Both the position numbers and the translations under genes were made by a program. From contig WBMV01002769.1 of NCBI GenBank assembly GCA_013396655.1, positions 1,010,656 to 1,074,655 of the forward strand: DNA of 64,000 bases, given 5' to 3'. The notes beneath the pieces are model-generated. The model saw only the letters and a program-made list of their open reading frames with translations, did no database searches and was not told the origin of the DNA. This stretch comes from Campylorhamphus procurvoides (lineage: Eukaryota; Chordata; Aves; Passeriformes; Dendrocolaptidae). Each line of letters opens with the position of its first letter. Position 1 is the first letter of the stretch. This document shows, in pieces, positions 10,041 through 23,365 of this stretch.

Positions 10041-13000
10041 AACCTCTTAAATTCCGTAGCTTTGTCTTGGATTTTGCCGTTGCCATGAATAGCACTAGAG
10101 CTTGAGAAGTCTTGATTTTTGTCCTATTTCTTCATATGCAATTGAGAAAGTCAGGGTGCACAGTTTAAAATAACTTTCTATCTAAATTTAAAGGGGGAGG
10201 AAAGGTAGCTATCCTAAATCAATTACTTTTGTTATTCAAACAGAATTTAAAACTTGTCCAGACACAAATGTAAATGTCATTAGTAAAAATGCATAGGAGG
10301 ATGCAGAGTCAGTGAAAGGCAATGGCCGTAGATTATGAAGGATGGAGGTGTCATGGACAGAGTACACAGTTAGGATTCCATTTTCAGCTTGATAACAGAT
10401 TGCATCTCTGACAGTGGACAAATAAATTCAATGTGCAGTGTCATGAACAAATTGCTTTTATGGAAGACAGTATTTTAATCACACAGACTTCATACAGTCT
10501 TGAAAAATATTTTCTACCAAATGTTTGTTTTATCAATCTCTTCAGAATACTGCATTATTACTGTGCAACAGTATTCTAAATTTCATGTGGAAGTTTAGGA
10601 ATTGGACCTTTGGGATGATGAAACAGAAAATAAAGAAGGATGAAAGAGGAGACTGAGTTAATCTATCAGAACTTGCTCTGACTCCTCGGAAGTTAATGAG
10701 CTCCTTCATAGTTACATGGTTAGTGGCTTTAAAGTAGGGATAATTTGGGTATTAGAGTGCAGGAAACAGTCCAGGAGACCAGAACACAAGAAGTTGTCTT
10801 GCTTTCCAATTTTCATGAGCTTTTGGAAATGCTGCTCAGAGTTTCCTATAGCTGCCAAACTATCCTATCTCATAGGCAAAGTCCTCTGTGTGCCAGAATA
10901 TCCTGTTTCTCTTGTATAACACCTGTATTTTGCTAGTATGTCTCAATGGGTGAGGATTTTAAAAAATCTTTTTCTTTCAGGGAATGAAAAGAAGTGGATG
11001 AATTTCTGTTGGTGTTTGTCAACCAGCCCAGATTTTTCCTTCACTCAACAACCTGCCTTGTCAATTAATATGAATATCTGTAGTCACAAAATAAAATAAA
11101 TCTTCTATTCTCATTCTGATTAAATAATCTGAAATCAAGAAATTAAGAATAGAGTCGTTAATTTTTGACAACTTACTCTTCAACCTCTATTGTTCATTGT
11201 TAATGTGTGTTAGATGCTATCAGTAGTGATCATTCTCCCAACTTGTTGAAGTATAGGTGAAGCCTAGCAAAACAACAGCAATATAAAATTGGATTATGAA
11301 TAGCAGGAATTTGATTTTAGTGACATTAACATTCGTATTTTATAAGGTGCCCCACAATTTTGGCACGTTAAGAATAATACTGTATGCCAAAAAAAGTACA
11401 GTTGGTGTTAACTTGAATGTGAAGTAAATAACTTTCTCACTTTAGATGTATCCTGTTCTGCATCCTGATGATTGTTGGTTTAGAACCTTAAATGACAAGC
11501 AATACTTTTTTTTTTAAACTTTTTGTTATTACAATAACTTTACAATAACAATATTACTACTGCCTTCATTTGGGAAGGAGTTGGAGGGGGGGGGAAGAGT
11601 ATTTATTGCCTTCCCTTATTTGTGCCATAATGTTTCTGTTTTTATGAATCAATTCACAATTGTATTTTGGGGAGGTGGTGGTACTCAACAGGAAAGCTAC
11701 TTAACTGGAAGTGAAGAAGGAAGTTAGTCATATTAGTGAAGACCAGAAGACAAAAGTGTTTATGTATCATTGTGTATTTTGGGGAGGAGAAGACGGAGGG
11801 AAAGGCAAGTTTGTTTCCATTCCTGCTCTTTGTATTAAAATGGACAAGTTGCTCTCTGCAATTTTTTTTCTAAGTCAATTTCTTTGATACACACACGCGT
11901 GCACGCGCTGGTTTCTGTAGGTTTCTAAATGGTTTTCAGGTGAAAGGGTAACTTGGATAAAATGATAACAGTGAAAGAAAGAATGAAAACAGGAAACAGA
12001 TGTCTGGTGACGTCGAGGGATTGGATAGCACTTATTCAGTGAACGATGTCTTAGTCACAAGGCAGCTGTATCCTGGCTCTGATACTATAACACTACAAAT
12101 ACCTTGGAGCCAAAACAGCCACGTTCCACAAAATCCGGTCATTCTACTTTATAAAGGTGATCTTTTATCATCTTATAATTGGAGAGGGTAAAAAAGGGCT
12201 GTATGTTCCTTTATTTAAAATATGCAATGCTTGTCTTTTTTTCTCACTTCTATTTACAGTAGCCAGTATTTTTTATCAGTTGTTTGGATTTTTATTTACT
12301 AGTGAAAAAAGTGACAAGGCTATAGAGGATTTCCTGTTCATTTTATCTCATCAGGAACACAAGTCTCCTAGCAACCAAATACAGAATTATCAAAAGTACA
12401 AGTAAGTTATTGACAAGGTTTCTAATGAGTCCCTAATAAACAGCCTCCTGATAGACTGTTTTCTGTATGAAGGTCAGGCTCACTGATGCAAGACTCTAAG
12501 CCAACGCTGGCATCTATGTAAGCCATTCTCTTTACTTAGGAATATGGACCATGTTTTCATCTTCATAAATTATTGCCTTGGATATCCTGTTTTGATAGGG
12601 GCTTTTCATATGCAGCAGTGTGTTACACAGCAAGAAGCACACAATGCCAGAACGTCATTATCGGGTAGCTGAGGAAAAGAAACTTATTTGTGTCATTAAA
12701 TGCTGAAAGCCGTGTCAGTTTTTATCAGCAGCATCGTTCTTTTGAATGGTTCCTTGATAAAGCTGTTTACCTATGGTAGACTGGAATCAAAGCCCCTAAA
12801 CAAGTACATAGCTTACTGTTTCATACTGTGATAATTGGAAATCACCTGTTTCTTAGGTGAAAGACTACTAACTGCAGCCAGTCAAAGCTTTATTTACTTA
12901 CAGATGGCTGACTGCAGACTAAAAATATATGTTTTTCCCTTTCTGCTCTTATGTACAGTAAGGACACGACGGCTTCATTATACTTCATATAGAATTTGTG

Positions 13001-16000
13001 TTTAACAATCAAAAGTTGACTGTGTTATCCACTGATTTCCAAAAAGGAATAAATTAGTAAATCAGTGTCCCCGCTCTGAATCTTCACTGGCAATGTGCCA
13101 ACCCTGTTTTGACATAAAAGCATAATTGATGTTAGTGCTCCAGGAAGTCATATAAATGTAATCAATTATGAAGATAGCTTCCCACTACAATTTTATTATT
13201 TTCTGTTATTCCATTTTTTCTCTATTATTTTCTATATTAAAATTTTAAATGCTATTGCAAAACTAATTTTACACTGTTGAACACTCACAAGTTCTCTAAA
13301 TAATTTGAAATTGTTGCACAAGTCCCCTATTTTAAATATTTAACTGTTATATTTACATGTATCTAAAATAGGAAAGATACTCTGTCTATCCAAAATGGCC
13401 AGTTTGGTATTCCACATGCAGCTTTATTTTTTAAAATTTTCTGATAGGTGATCAGGTGGGAATAGTTTCACTTAACTTACAGTCTGTACTTCAGTTTATT
13501 CTTATGGTTCTGTTTGTGAAAAGATGTAGTTAGAGGTCCAGGTGTGACAGAATTCTTACCTATTAGAGGAAAAATATGAACTTTTTAAGCTCTCAGATGG
13601 CTTGTCTTGGTCTTTTGTAGCAGAAATATATGGCATTTGTCTAAAGAAGTATGGTTTCTCAATGGAAGCAAACTATCCTCAGGTCTATTCTGTCGCCTTT
13701 ACTTAATATTCCCTCTGATGCATCTGCATCTTCCCGAGGTCTCTCCTTGCCTCTCCTGTTGTAGTGGTGGGAACTACAGGGCTCAATCATTCTCACAGTG
13801 TCATCCTGTCTGGCCCACTCTGGGCTTGAAAATCTGGTTGTTTTATGTGCCTTTGGAGCAGGAAAAGTGTTGATCATTCCTGCATCTGTTTATATGAGGG
13901 GGTTTTTCGTGGCTCGGGCTTCCTGGACTGGTGTTGCTTTTGTTGTTAAAAATGTCAACAGCAATGTTGTTTACTTGTTAACCTTGTAGATTCCAAGACA
14001 CGTGCCCAGCAGCTTGGAGGGCCCTTTGAGCAATGGATTCGGCATTTATCTGTCACTGAATGTTCCTAGAAGAGTGCCTGTGCACTTAATTTGGAATTGC
14101 GCACACTAAATACAAATCTAAACAGATAAGCAATTTTGCATTCAGTGCCCAAGTCAGTCTCCCCTTGCACCTTTCTCCAGCCTCTCTAAGACTCATTCTG
14201 AGTCTTGGAAGGTTTGTCCTGTCTGGACTGGAATCTTATAAATGTGGACAGATTTAGCCTAAAAGCCTGGTATTTCTTGATATTAATATTTTTATTATTC
14301 CTTTGGCAGTTAATGGAATCCAGAAGATTGTGGACATAGAGCAGTCTATGAAAAATAAGTTGATATGCAAATTCCTAGTAAACTAGTTCTCTAGGGATTT
14401 TAGTAATGCTGCTGTAGTTTGCTCCCAATGTGAAGTACCTTAAGAAAATAAATTCGCTTAATGTTTGACAAGGGAGATGCTTTTTTTACTTTGTTGAATG
14501 TAGCTGTGGTTCAGGGCTTCCAAAGTTGGAAGCTAAGTTCCCTATGAAGTTAGCATAGTGAGGAGTTGTCTTAATTTAAAAATTAATGCAAGTCTAAATT
14601 TGCATTGTTCACATGTAGACAACAATTTAAGTTCCTTTCACAGGCAGTAGTAATGTGATTGAGCCAGTCAGTGGAGTCTAGAGAATTGCTGCACTTATTT
14701 TGGAGCAGATATCTGAGTCATTGAATTACATGCTAGGCTCCACTGACTGTGACAATATTTGTAACACACAACACTCTTGCATGCCCCCAAAACTTAAGCA
14801 TCTGGAGCTGAATCCCACTCTGTGTTTTCAGTGACTCAAGATATTTGAAGTTAATGGATGGAAGTTCACCTCAGGATCCACATACTGCTGGTGGCACTTA
14901 TGAAGCTTCATGTACTAGGTTGTATTTGTCTTTGAAAATAAGCATGTTTTTTTAATGATTTAATAAAAAAAGCAAAATAGAAGACATGTTGGTGCCAGAA
15001 GAGGGGAGATGCTGGCATCAGACTGTTATTTTACAACTATTGGAGAAAGCAGATTTTCTCAGATACAAAAATGGATGGCTTCCTCACCTGGAAGCCTCTG
15101 ACTTCCAAGGTGAGTGACTCCCAGTTCCCAAACCTGCACTGATACTGCCACCCAAAATTTGCCTGCCTGCCTCCTTTGGCCCTTGTGTAATACATGGCTG
15201 ATATTTGTGCTAGCTCTAATGTAGATGTTTCCTCTCTAAGAGAAGTATGGAAATTAAACTCACCTCTATTTACAAAAGAAAAAATGGGAGAGGATGGTGC
15301 CTCTCTTGAGGTGCCTGCTTCAGTAAGTGGTGCTTGTAAGAGAGGGTGACTGAGATGCTTAAAGACAGATGTTGTGTCACTGCTATCTGAGAAGATGCAG
15401 CCCAGCATGTCTCGTAGGGTACTCCCTACAACTACTGTGTGGCTTACGGTGTTTGTATAAAACACAACTTTGGGATGATCCTTCTGCGGATTTGAACTTG
15501 CCATTTCTCCTGTTTTCAATGATTTCCGAGTCCCTGAAACCTCATAGATGTGCTTGCTTTTTTTACACAGGCAATCATTTATCCCCTCATTTTCTTTATT
15601 TCTTCTTTTTTCTTGGCAAGGCAATGGCACTAATCACAGCAGGCAGTCTGGGTATGGGCCATGTGCTAGGTTTGAGACTGTTCCAGACAAAATATTATTC
15701 TACTGTTTTTATGTTGGACTTGGCTGAGGTGACACTGCTGCCGCCCTGACTTCTAGGTAAAATGTCTGGACTAATTGTGACTTTGTTGTTGAGTTTTATT
15801 GTTGTTTTTGGAAGGCTCCAGCCCTTCCACGTTCATCATTAAAGACAGGTGTTTACTGTAGAATGATCATGAATTTAATTATCATAGCGAGAATGTGATC
15901 ATGTTGCAGGATTCTACCTGGGTCAGTTTTGTTGCATTCATTTGTATGTATCTGAGGGGATCGAAGCATTGGGGTCTTCTGATTTTGTCTTTGATATGGA

Positions 16001-19000
16001 AAAGCTTATCTGTCCATTAAGAGAACCTAAGATGAAAATGGAAGGTAAAAAGCTGTCGAGTCATTTTTGCTGCATCCTGTGAAAAGTGCATGTTTTCCCA
16101 GTTCCTGCTGTTGATCTTGGCTGAGCTGGATGACTTTGCTAACAGCCTATTGGCAAACTACAATGGCAGCAGACTGCAATGGGCACTGACATGCAGCTGT
16201 GGTACTGTTACTAGCCCAAGGAAAAGAAAAGATAATCTTGCTGCCTTGGGAATGTGAGAATCAAGATATGAAAGTCCACCTGAGGAGATTTCAAAATCAG
16301 AAGTGTACATGTATTCTTCAAACACCACTGGAACTTGGCTGCACATTTAATTAGTCTTTGCTTTTGCTGACTGTACAGTTATGAACTATAGGTATTCAAG
16401 AAATTATTTAAAGAATACATTTTAGATTTTCTTTGTTTTCCTTAGAGCTTTCAGCCCTGCAGGGATCTTGTTTCCAAGCATTGTTCCTGTATCCAGCAAG
16501 GCTAGAAGCAAATTTAAGAAGTGGGAGCCAGCATTTTCATGTGATGGCATTATTCCAGGAACTAGTACTTTAGGATAAACAGTAAATATTATGAGGCTTG
16601 CAAAACAGTTACTGATTCTTTGCTTATACCCTGGCATTTTTATTGTTTGAGAGCATTACTCCTCTCCTGCCTCTGCAGTTGACCTCAAGTCACGCCTCCT
16701 CAGCGTGAAAGAAACACGGTCACGGTCAGAAAGGTCATTGTTTCTAGCATCCAAACCTGAGGGTGACCAATATGATATTACCAGCTACATAAGCATCCCG
16801 CATAAACATCCTCCCCCTCTGCTCCTCTCTCCTAACTGGGAGACTGCTATGGTCATTTGTGATGCTGGGAGTTGTATCTGCTTGCTGCGGACAAGGAGAA
16901 GGTCCGGTGCCCTTCTGGTACAGGCAAGGCTGACACCTAGTGACCAGATGCATTTATTCCTATGGGAATTCACTGAATTCTGGTTCAGTCACTGTTCAGT
17001 CTTCTCAAAGTCTGGAAAGCTTAAACTTCGAAGTGTTCAAAGTGAATAGTTAATTTATTTCATCATCACTTTCGGCCTTCGTTTTCATTCATTGTTTCTA
17101 GTGCACTCTTCTAAAGATGGAGGTCAGGTAGCATGCAAGCTCCTTCATGCCTCATATTGGAGCCGTGAAGGTTTTGTATGTAGTTTCCTGGAAGTTGTGT
17201 TTGACAGCTTCTCTGAGCAAACTGAAGTGGCTGATAGCATTGAACTGTAAATTCAGAATATGATACTTTTGTGTTTTTTCCTTAATAAAATCATAACTGA
17301 CCATGGTATTGCTGTTATTTTTTGCTCATTCTCTGTTAAAGAATCCAAAATCAAATGTAATGGGATACTCTTTGAGTTGCAGAATTTTCTGTCTATGGAT
17401 GTCTGCTGACCAGAGGTAGCATCTTACAATGATGCTGCCACATGGAAAACACTAGCTGTTCCATCATCATTGCAGATTCTTGTGTAATTGCTCTGAATTC
17501 TGGGCCTTACCAAAATGCATATCAAAGAGAAAGAGTAAAACCTAGCTAAAAGACTCTTCCAGAATGCTTCTAACTTTGTTTTGATTATGTAGATTAACGT
17601 TTCAAGAGTATAACATATTTCTGAGAATTGTTTGTGACCTTTACCAAAAGCAGTAGCCACATAAATTTAGGGAAACAGGCCCTGCAACATGAACCAAGCA
17701 GTCATCTGCTTGTAAGTCTTAAGTGTTGACTCCAAAAGTAGACTGTAGAGGTTCCCCATGCCAGTGGGTTTGCGCAAAACCCTAAAGCGAAGCCCTAAAA
17801 AAGTCTTCTTGGAGCAGTCCTTGGGACAGGAGGAGTTTTTTGTCCTTTAAATGTCTCTTATAATTTAAATGTTTCTTCAAGTATTGCAAATAAAGTTGAT
17901 ACAGCCTGACTATTTGCTACTAGGGCTGTGTCTGACTACACAAAGAGTCAGAGCTCAATGTTTTTCTGTGACTGAAAGGAAACTTTGATTCTTCCTGAAT
18001 GAAATAACTAGGAACTTGCACAAGCCCTGTGTTGTTGAACGGAAAAGGCAAGCTTTTTTTTCCTTCAGATAATCTTTTATATCTGACTCAGAACTTTATA
18101 TAGGGCTCTGATTCTTTATCTGTGGCATGTTTCTAATTAGCCCATGAAAAAATAAAGGTTCTGTATTTTAGAATGCACTGATTTTTCATCTGCTAACCAT
18201 TGTTGATAGAATATACCCCTGGAGAGATGGCTAGCAAATTCCCAAGGCAAAAATATCTGTCAAAGGTAGCACATTCCAGTCTCTGGGTGATATGAGCCTC
18301 TATCATAACCATCATCTTTCCATAAATCTGGGATTAAGTCAGATGCTGTGCTATTGTGTACACAAAACTCTATTTTTATTTTTCTTTTTTTTTAATGGAC
18401 AGTAGTCCACATCATCACAGCCAACACAACACATTTTCCATCATCACAGCCATCACAGTTATGTTCTGGAGTTGCAAGGACAACACCAAGCCTGACCATC
18501 CTGCCTGACCCACCATCCAGTGCCCTGTTCCCACCCCTAAGGAGATGCCCTGGTGCAGTGGGACAGGAGAGGAAGGCCCTGCTGCCCCTTCATAGTGCCA
18601 TGACGCTAGGAATGAGAATAGTAAAACTGCCCAGACATGCATACACTTATTTTTCCCTGTCTGAAAATTGATATTGTAACTCCATATCTCAAAACTGTCA
18701 GTAATGTTTGCCTGAACCAAAAGTTGCGTTTTCTCACTTGTGTTTGTAGCCATTCTTGGGGTCTCACAAACAAGTTTATAGGGTAGTTAAGTTGCAGTCA
18801 ATTTGAATAATTATTTTTAAAATTCACAAAATATGGCTTTTAAACTTAATTTAATTTACACTGAAAAGCTAATGGTTGGTTATGACCAAGAGTCATGGAA
18901 CAGGTAAACATGACTTTGATGAGGTTTGGGTAATAGCCTTCAAATTCTTAATTTTGAAAGAGAAGGCCGTGATGTTTGAATTTATAAGGAATGCTGTATA

Positions 19001-22000
19001 TAATGATTAGCCTCTTTTTTCTTTTCTTTCTTTTTTCTTTTTTTTTTCCCCTAGGTAATGGAAGTTTTGTTTGTTGGTCACATTAAACTAATTGTTTTCA
19101 TTATTTCAGACCACAAGTGCAGGATTCCTGCCTTTGTTCAAAGCAAACAGGAAAAATAAAACTTTCTAGTACCAAAGAAGTAGGCACAAAAAAACCAAGG
19201 CTTCTGTTACAGGTTCATCTCTATGTACTGGCAGACGTCTCTTCTGGAAAGCTTACTCAGAGACTCAGGCAACTTGTATAGCCTGTGTCAGTCCTGCCCT
19301 GGTCCACTTGCACTGGTGACAGCAGAACCCAAGTAGCAGGTGCCCTCAGGTGGAGCTAGGTCCATATATCTGCTCCAAAATAACATGGGGTATAGAGCTT
19401 CAGCAGTGCAGGCAGAGCCAAGGGAAATCACTCAAGCCAACCCTCTGTGCTCAAAACTCCCCCCAAAACCTCTCTCATATGGTGGCCATAGTCCTCCAGC
19501 TGTGTACCAGCCTGGAGGTGGTGGCACACACACAGAGTCCTGTGACCCAGGCAGGTGCTCCCACATTCTCTCCAGCACTGTGACCTCCTCCCCGAGATCA
19601 GTGGGGTGAACTGCTTTGCTGCTGAGTTGGCAGCCAAAGAGATGACCTGCTTTCTGGTCTAACATAGGGTTTTGGAAGGGTTCTTTTCTCCCCTGACAGA
19701 GCTCCCCTGCAAGGCCCCACTGTCACCTGCCACATTGCAATGTGGGAAGAATTGTATTTCCTTTCTTTGCGTAATGGCAAACACAGTCAGGATCTCTCAA
19801 ATTGACATGCCTTTGTCAGAACTTTGTATGCAGTTATGTAGGAACCAACAAGTAAGGCAGGTAGTTCTGCAGCTCTTCTGATTGTATTGTACCCAAAATC
19901 ACAAGAGCTTTAGTGATAATTCTGACTATCTAGGGAGTCAGGCCACTTATATACATATTTCCCTTTTATCTTGCAAGCTTTGCCACCACTCCACTAAAAT
20001 TTTACCCATATTTTCTTCATAATGCAACTGAATTCATCATATACTTGCAGATATGAAGTGCAAAGGCATTTTCTAAATCATTCACAGCCAAAGTTAAAGT
20101 TAAATGAAAATTAAACCTCAGTGTACCTATTTGATCTTAGTTGTTCTTCTTGTGACTCAGGATATGTCCCCACTATACATTCCCTTGAATTTTACACAAC
20201 TGTGTTCTAAAAATACCCATTGATGAAACCTTATTTAGAAGACTTTACACTGTTGAGATTGTCTATTTGCTGGTTTGGATTTTCTACAGAAAACCACCAG
20301 GAAATACATGATTCTACACAGAAACATTATGTTTGTTTCTCTATCCACTAATACTCTTTATCAGAAGAAGTCAATGGTGATAATTTCTGCCTATAGTGTT
20401 ATTGACTCCTTTTTGAGGTAAGAACTTTGGAAACTCCCATTTCCACTGTAAAAGCTATAAAAAAAGCTTGTTGATTAGTCCGAATAAAGACTTCATGGTG
20501 AAGGGATAGACTTATGCATTAAGCTATACCATCCAGTGTTATTTAAATAGTGATGGAACTTCTGCGGTCATTGAGGAATTAATGAATTTCTTGTTATATG
20601 TCTGACCAATTTATTCAAATTATTAATATGAAAAGAAAATGCTTACTAAACTAAATAAGTCAAAGGTCTATTATGAAAGAAAGTTATTATGACATAGAAG
20701 ATACTTTGAAGTCTATTTAGTTTTCTTGGGATTAAAATGTTTTCTCTCCTTGCTTTGCCCATTTCAACTTTTTCTGTGCCATCCTTCTTAGGATGCTAAA
20801 GCCTCTGACCACATGAGAGAAATGTCTGAGGCTCCAACAGGACACAGGTCATCCTGACTCATGGCATATTTCTGTTCTGATTAACCTGTCTGTATTATTT
20901 GTTCATATCAATTAGATTAAATATCTGCTTTGCGTTTTTTCCACATTCAATCTCAAAACATATCTATACCACTGTCCTTTATTTATTATGGAAATACTGT
21001 AGTTTGTTGCCCCTTGACTGATAATCACAATCCAATTAGCAAGCTACTCCCTGGCTACTGCTTTGTTTTGGTAGAAATCATAGTATAAGTAAATAAGCCA
21101 CTTACTTCATCAAACTGCAGCCTGGTGGCCAAAAATACATTGTAAAATACACAAGTAAAGCTTTGACCTGGATGCATGGTAGTCTATAGAATTTCTGGAA
21201 GGCTGGTACTGGTATTCCATTTCTTACACAGTTTGGGAGGCACAGATAGATCATGAGCTGGCCGTGCTGGCATAGCCACTACTTCACTAGGTAGCAGAGC
21301 TCTCTGCTGCAGGCCCTCCTGGAAAGGAGTGGAAATAGGCTTTGGCAGTTAACACTGATGCCAATTGACATTCCTAGAACGTGATGGCGTCTTATAACAT
21401 CCTCATCCAGTCAGAAGCTGATTCTCTTAATCAGGTTCAGGGAATGTTACAGTCAAGTGTTCCTCTGTTTTAGTCTGATTTCGTAAGGAAAGAAGTGCTG
21501 TGCAACAGCACATACTTGCCTGCCCGTGTATTCATTTGGCTCCTTGACATTTCTTCTGAAACCTTTTGGACTGTTTCAGCTCTGCTTTATGGAGGAGTGG
21601 AAGTGTCAAAGGGGACAAAGTCCCATAAGCCCTGTGTAGAAAAACAGGTAGTCTAGGAGAGGAAACTCGTGTCCCCAGTAGATGGGAGCTTAAAGGTGAA
21701 TTCTTTTCTTCTCACTAAACACCAGCAAACACAGCTCTCAGAATTCAGCTGAAGAAGCCAGGCTTCAACACGGGTGCTGCTTCAAAGCCACGGATGAGGG
21801 GATATGTCTCCTGCCCTTGGTACTGTTGGAACGATACACACAACAGTACTGACTGCAGAGGGAAAGGATCAAATCAAATCTACAAAATATTCGGTCTAAA
21901 CTAAAATAGAAACAGGTTTCCCCCAAGTGTTTTTCCATAACAAGTTGCACTACTGGTTGTAGCAGCAGTAAGAACAGCCATTTCAGTTGTGGTGTGATTT

Positions 22001-22082
22001 ATACAAACTTAACAGTCTTTTAAGGCTGGAAAATTTAGAAATACAACCTTCTGTTTTCACAGCAACAGGCCTAAAACTTTCA
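10041..22082. other. Intergenic, no gene recognised
   Basis: This is AT-rich sequence downstream of MRPL15. The longest open frame (197 codons, - strand, 15037-15630) matches no family I know. A pyrimidine-rich run lies at 19013-19053 and a G-run near 11586. No mobile element was recognised, though diverged ones could be missed by eye. Confidence 0.5.
19013..19053 (+). repeat. Pyrimidine-rich tract ending in a splice-acceptor-like CCCCTAG
   Basis: About 40 bases made almost only of T and C, ending CCCCTAG. This resembles a strong 3' splice site on the + strand, but no exon with a clear frame follows it. It may be simple low-complexity sequence. Confidence 0.5.
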
Positions 22083-23022
22083 AAACTATTCCAAGTATAT
22101 TTAACACAGATTCAGCTTTGTAAGTTGTATTTTCATATGCTCCTTTATTTCCAGTTTTGTCTCTACTACACGCTACTGTCTGTTTTTCCACTTGCCACTT
22201 CTAAACAAGGGAAACAAATTTTGTTGGTCAGTGTCAGAACAAATAGATGTAAAACACACAAAAAAAAAAAGAGAATAAAAAATTATTGGAAACTAGATTC
22301 TCCTTAACAAGATAATTTCCTAAATTTCTGTGAGGTGAACATTCATCATTTTTCCTAACTTATGCCATGCATAACTTGGTGGTTACTTTTATTGATTACT
22401 CAGAAAACTATAAAAATAATGTTTTGCATAAACTGATTTTGCAGATGTGTACATTTTCAAATTGCCTGAAAAATATCTTTCTTTGCTAATAGTCCTCTTT
22501 GGGAGAAGAACTAGCTCGTTTTCTGCTCTGGCTGGGACTGGAAGAATGCACCTGCCTGTGTGACTCAGAGGAAAACTCAGCTGCACATGGGGGCATCAGG
22601 CCCAATGTGTTTCACCACTCAAGAAAGAGACTGGCTGGTACTTCCTGGCATCTCCCAAGGGCATCTAGCCACCAAAATATGCTTATTGCTAAAACACCAC
22701 CACCAGCTGCCCTGTGAGAGCAGGGCTGGGCCTGAGCAGACTGCCTCCCACAGCCACAAAGACCAGGGCTAAGAAATACAACAGCAACAGAGTCCAGTTT
22801 GCAGACATGTTTTTCATCCCTGTAGAGTTTGTGCCATTAGTGGATATGGTGTTTGTTGTGCGTTTCTTTCTGACACTGATTAACAAAATCTGTTGTCCTT
22901 GTTTAGGAACGACAAGTAACAAAATATGCAGAGTGTAGACAGGTACAAAGCTGGAGAAAAGCAGGATGGAAAAATTCAATTTACAGGACTGAATATGTGT
23001 TTAATTCACTTGGAATAGCTTT
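22083..23022. repeat. Unidentified inverted repeat, arms about 175 bp, spacer about 590 bp
   Basis: The left arm (22083-22260) and the reverse complement of the right arm (22848-23022) align with few gaps. Shared blocks in order are CTATTCCAAGT, TTAA(A)CACA then ATTCAG, a T-rich stretch ending TCCAG(T/C)TTTGT, CTAAACAAGG, and ATTTTGTT then TCAGTGTCAG. Weaker similarity may extend further inward on both sides. In one frame of each arm the translations also align (LFQV..., CKL.F, YTL, KQG.QILL.SVR). The right-arm frame stays open on the - strand from 22979 to 22689, but it has no ATG at its left end and the left arm lacks its tail. I cannot name the element. It could be a fold-back transposon, or two copies of one repeat inserted in opposite directions. 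Confidence 0.75.
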
Positions 23023-23164
23023 GCCATTGATGGAGGCAATCTGCAGAGCTTTTTAAGTACAGCCGCATCCGTCACTCTCTGCAGGCAGATGCACACAGTT
23101 ATACAGCGAAAGGCGCTGTATCACCTTCACCGCCGTGCAAGAAATTACAATTAAGGCTGAAGTG

Positions 23165-23365
23165 TAGGGTTGTTTGTGCTCTGCGGAGGGGGTTTCCTCC
23201 CCAGAATTCACGTACAAACCTCTGGCAGCAGGACCGAGTGGCGGCGGCCGCTGGGGGGAGATGTGTCCCCAGGCACCCCGGGCCGGGAGCGCACGGCTCC
23301 GAGCGCACGGAGGGCTGCGGGCTCCGTGTCCGCGTCAGGCACTGGGATTACACGTCTCTGATTTG
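23165..23365. promoter_or_regulatory. Isolated CpG-rich block in the gene desert
   Basis: About 200 bp are rich in G, C and CpG, including GGCGGCGGCCGC and several CGCACGG or GAGCGC motifs, with AT-rich sequence on both sides. Nothing recognised nearby explains it. It could be the promoter of a noncoding RNA or a CpG-rich regulatory element. It begins about 140 bp beyond the right end of the inverted repeat. No coding exon was recognised. Confidence 0.5.
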
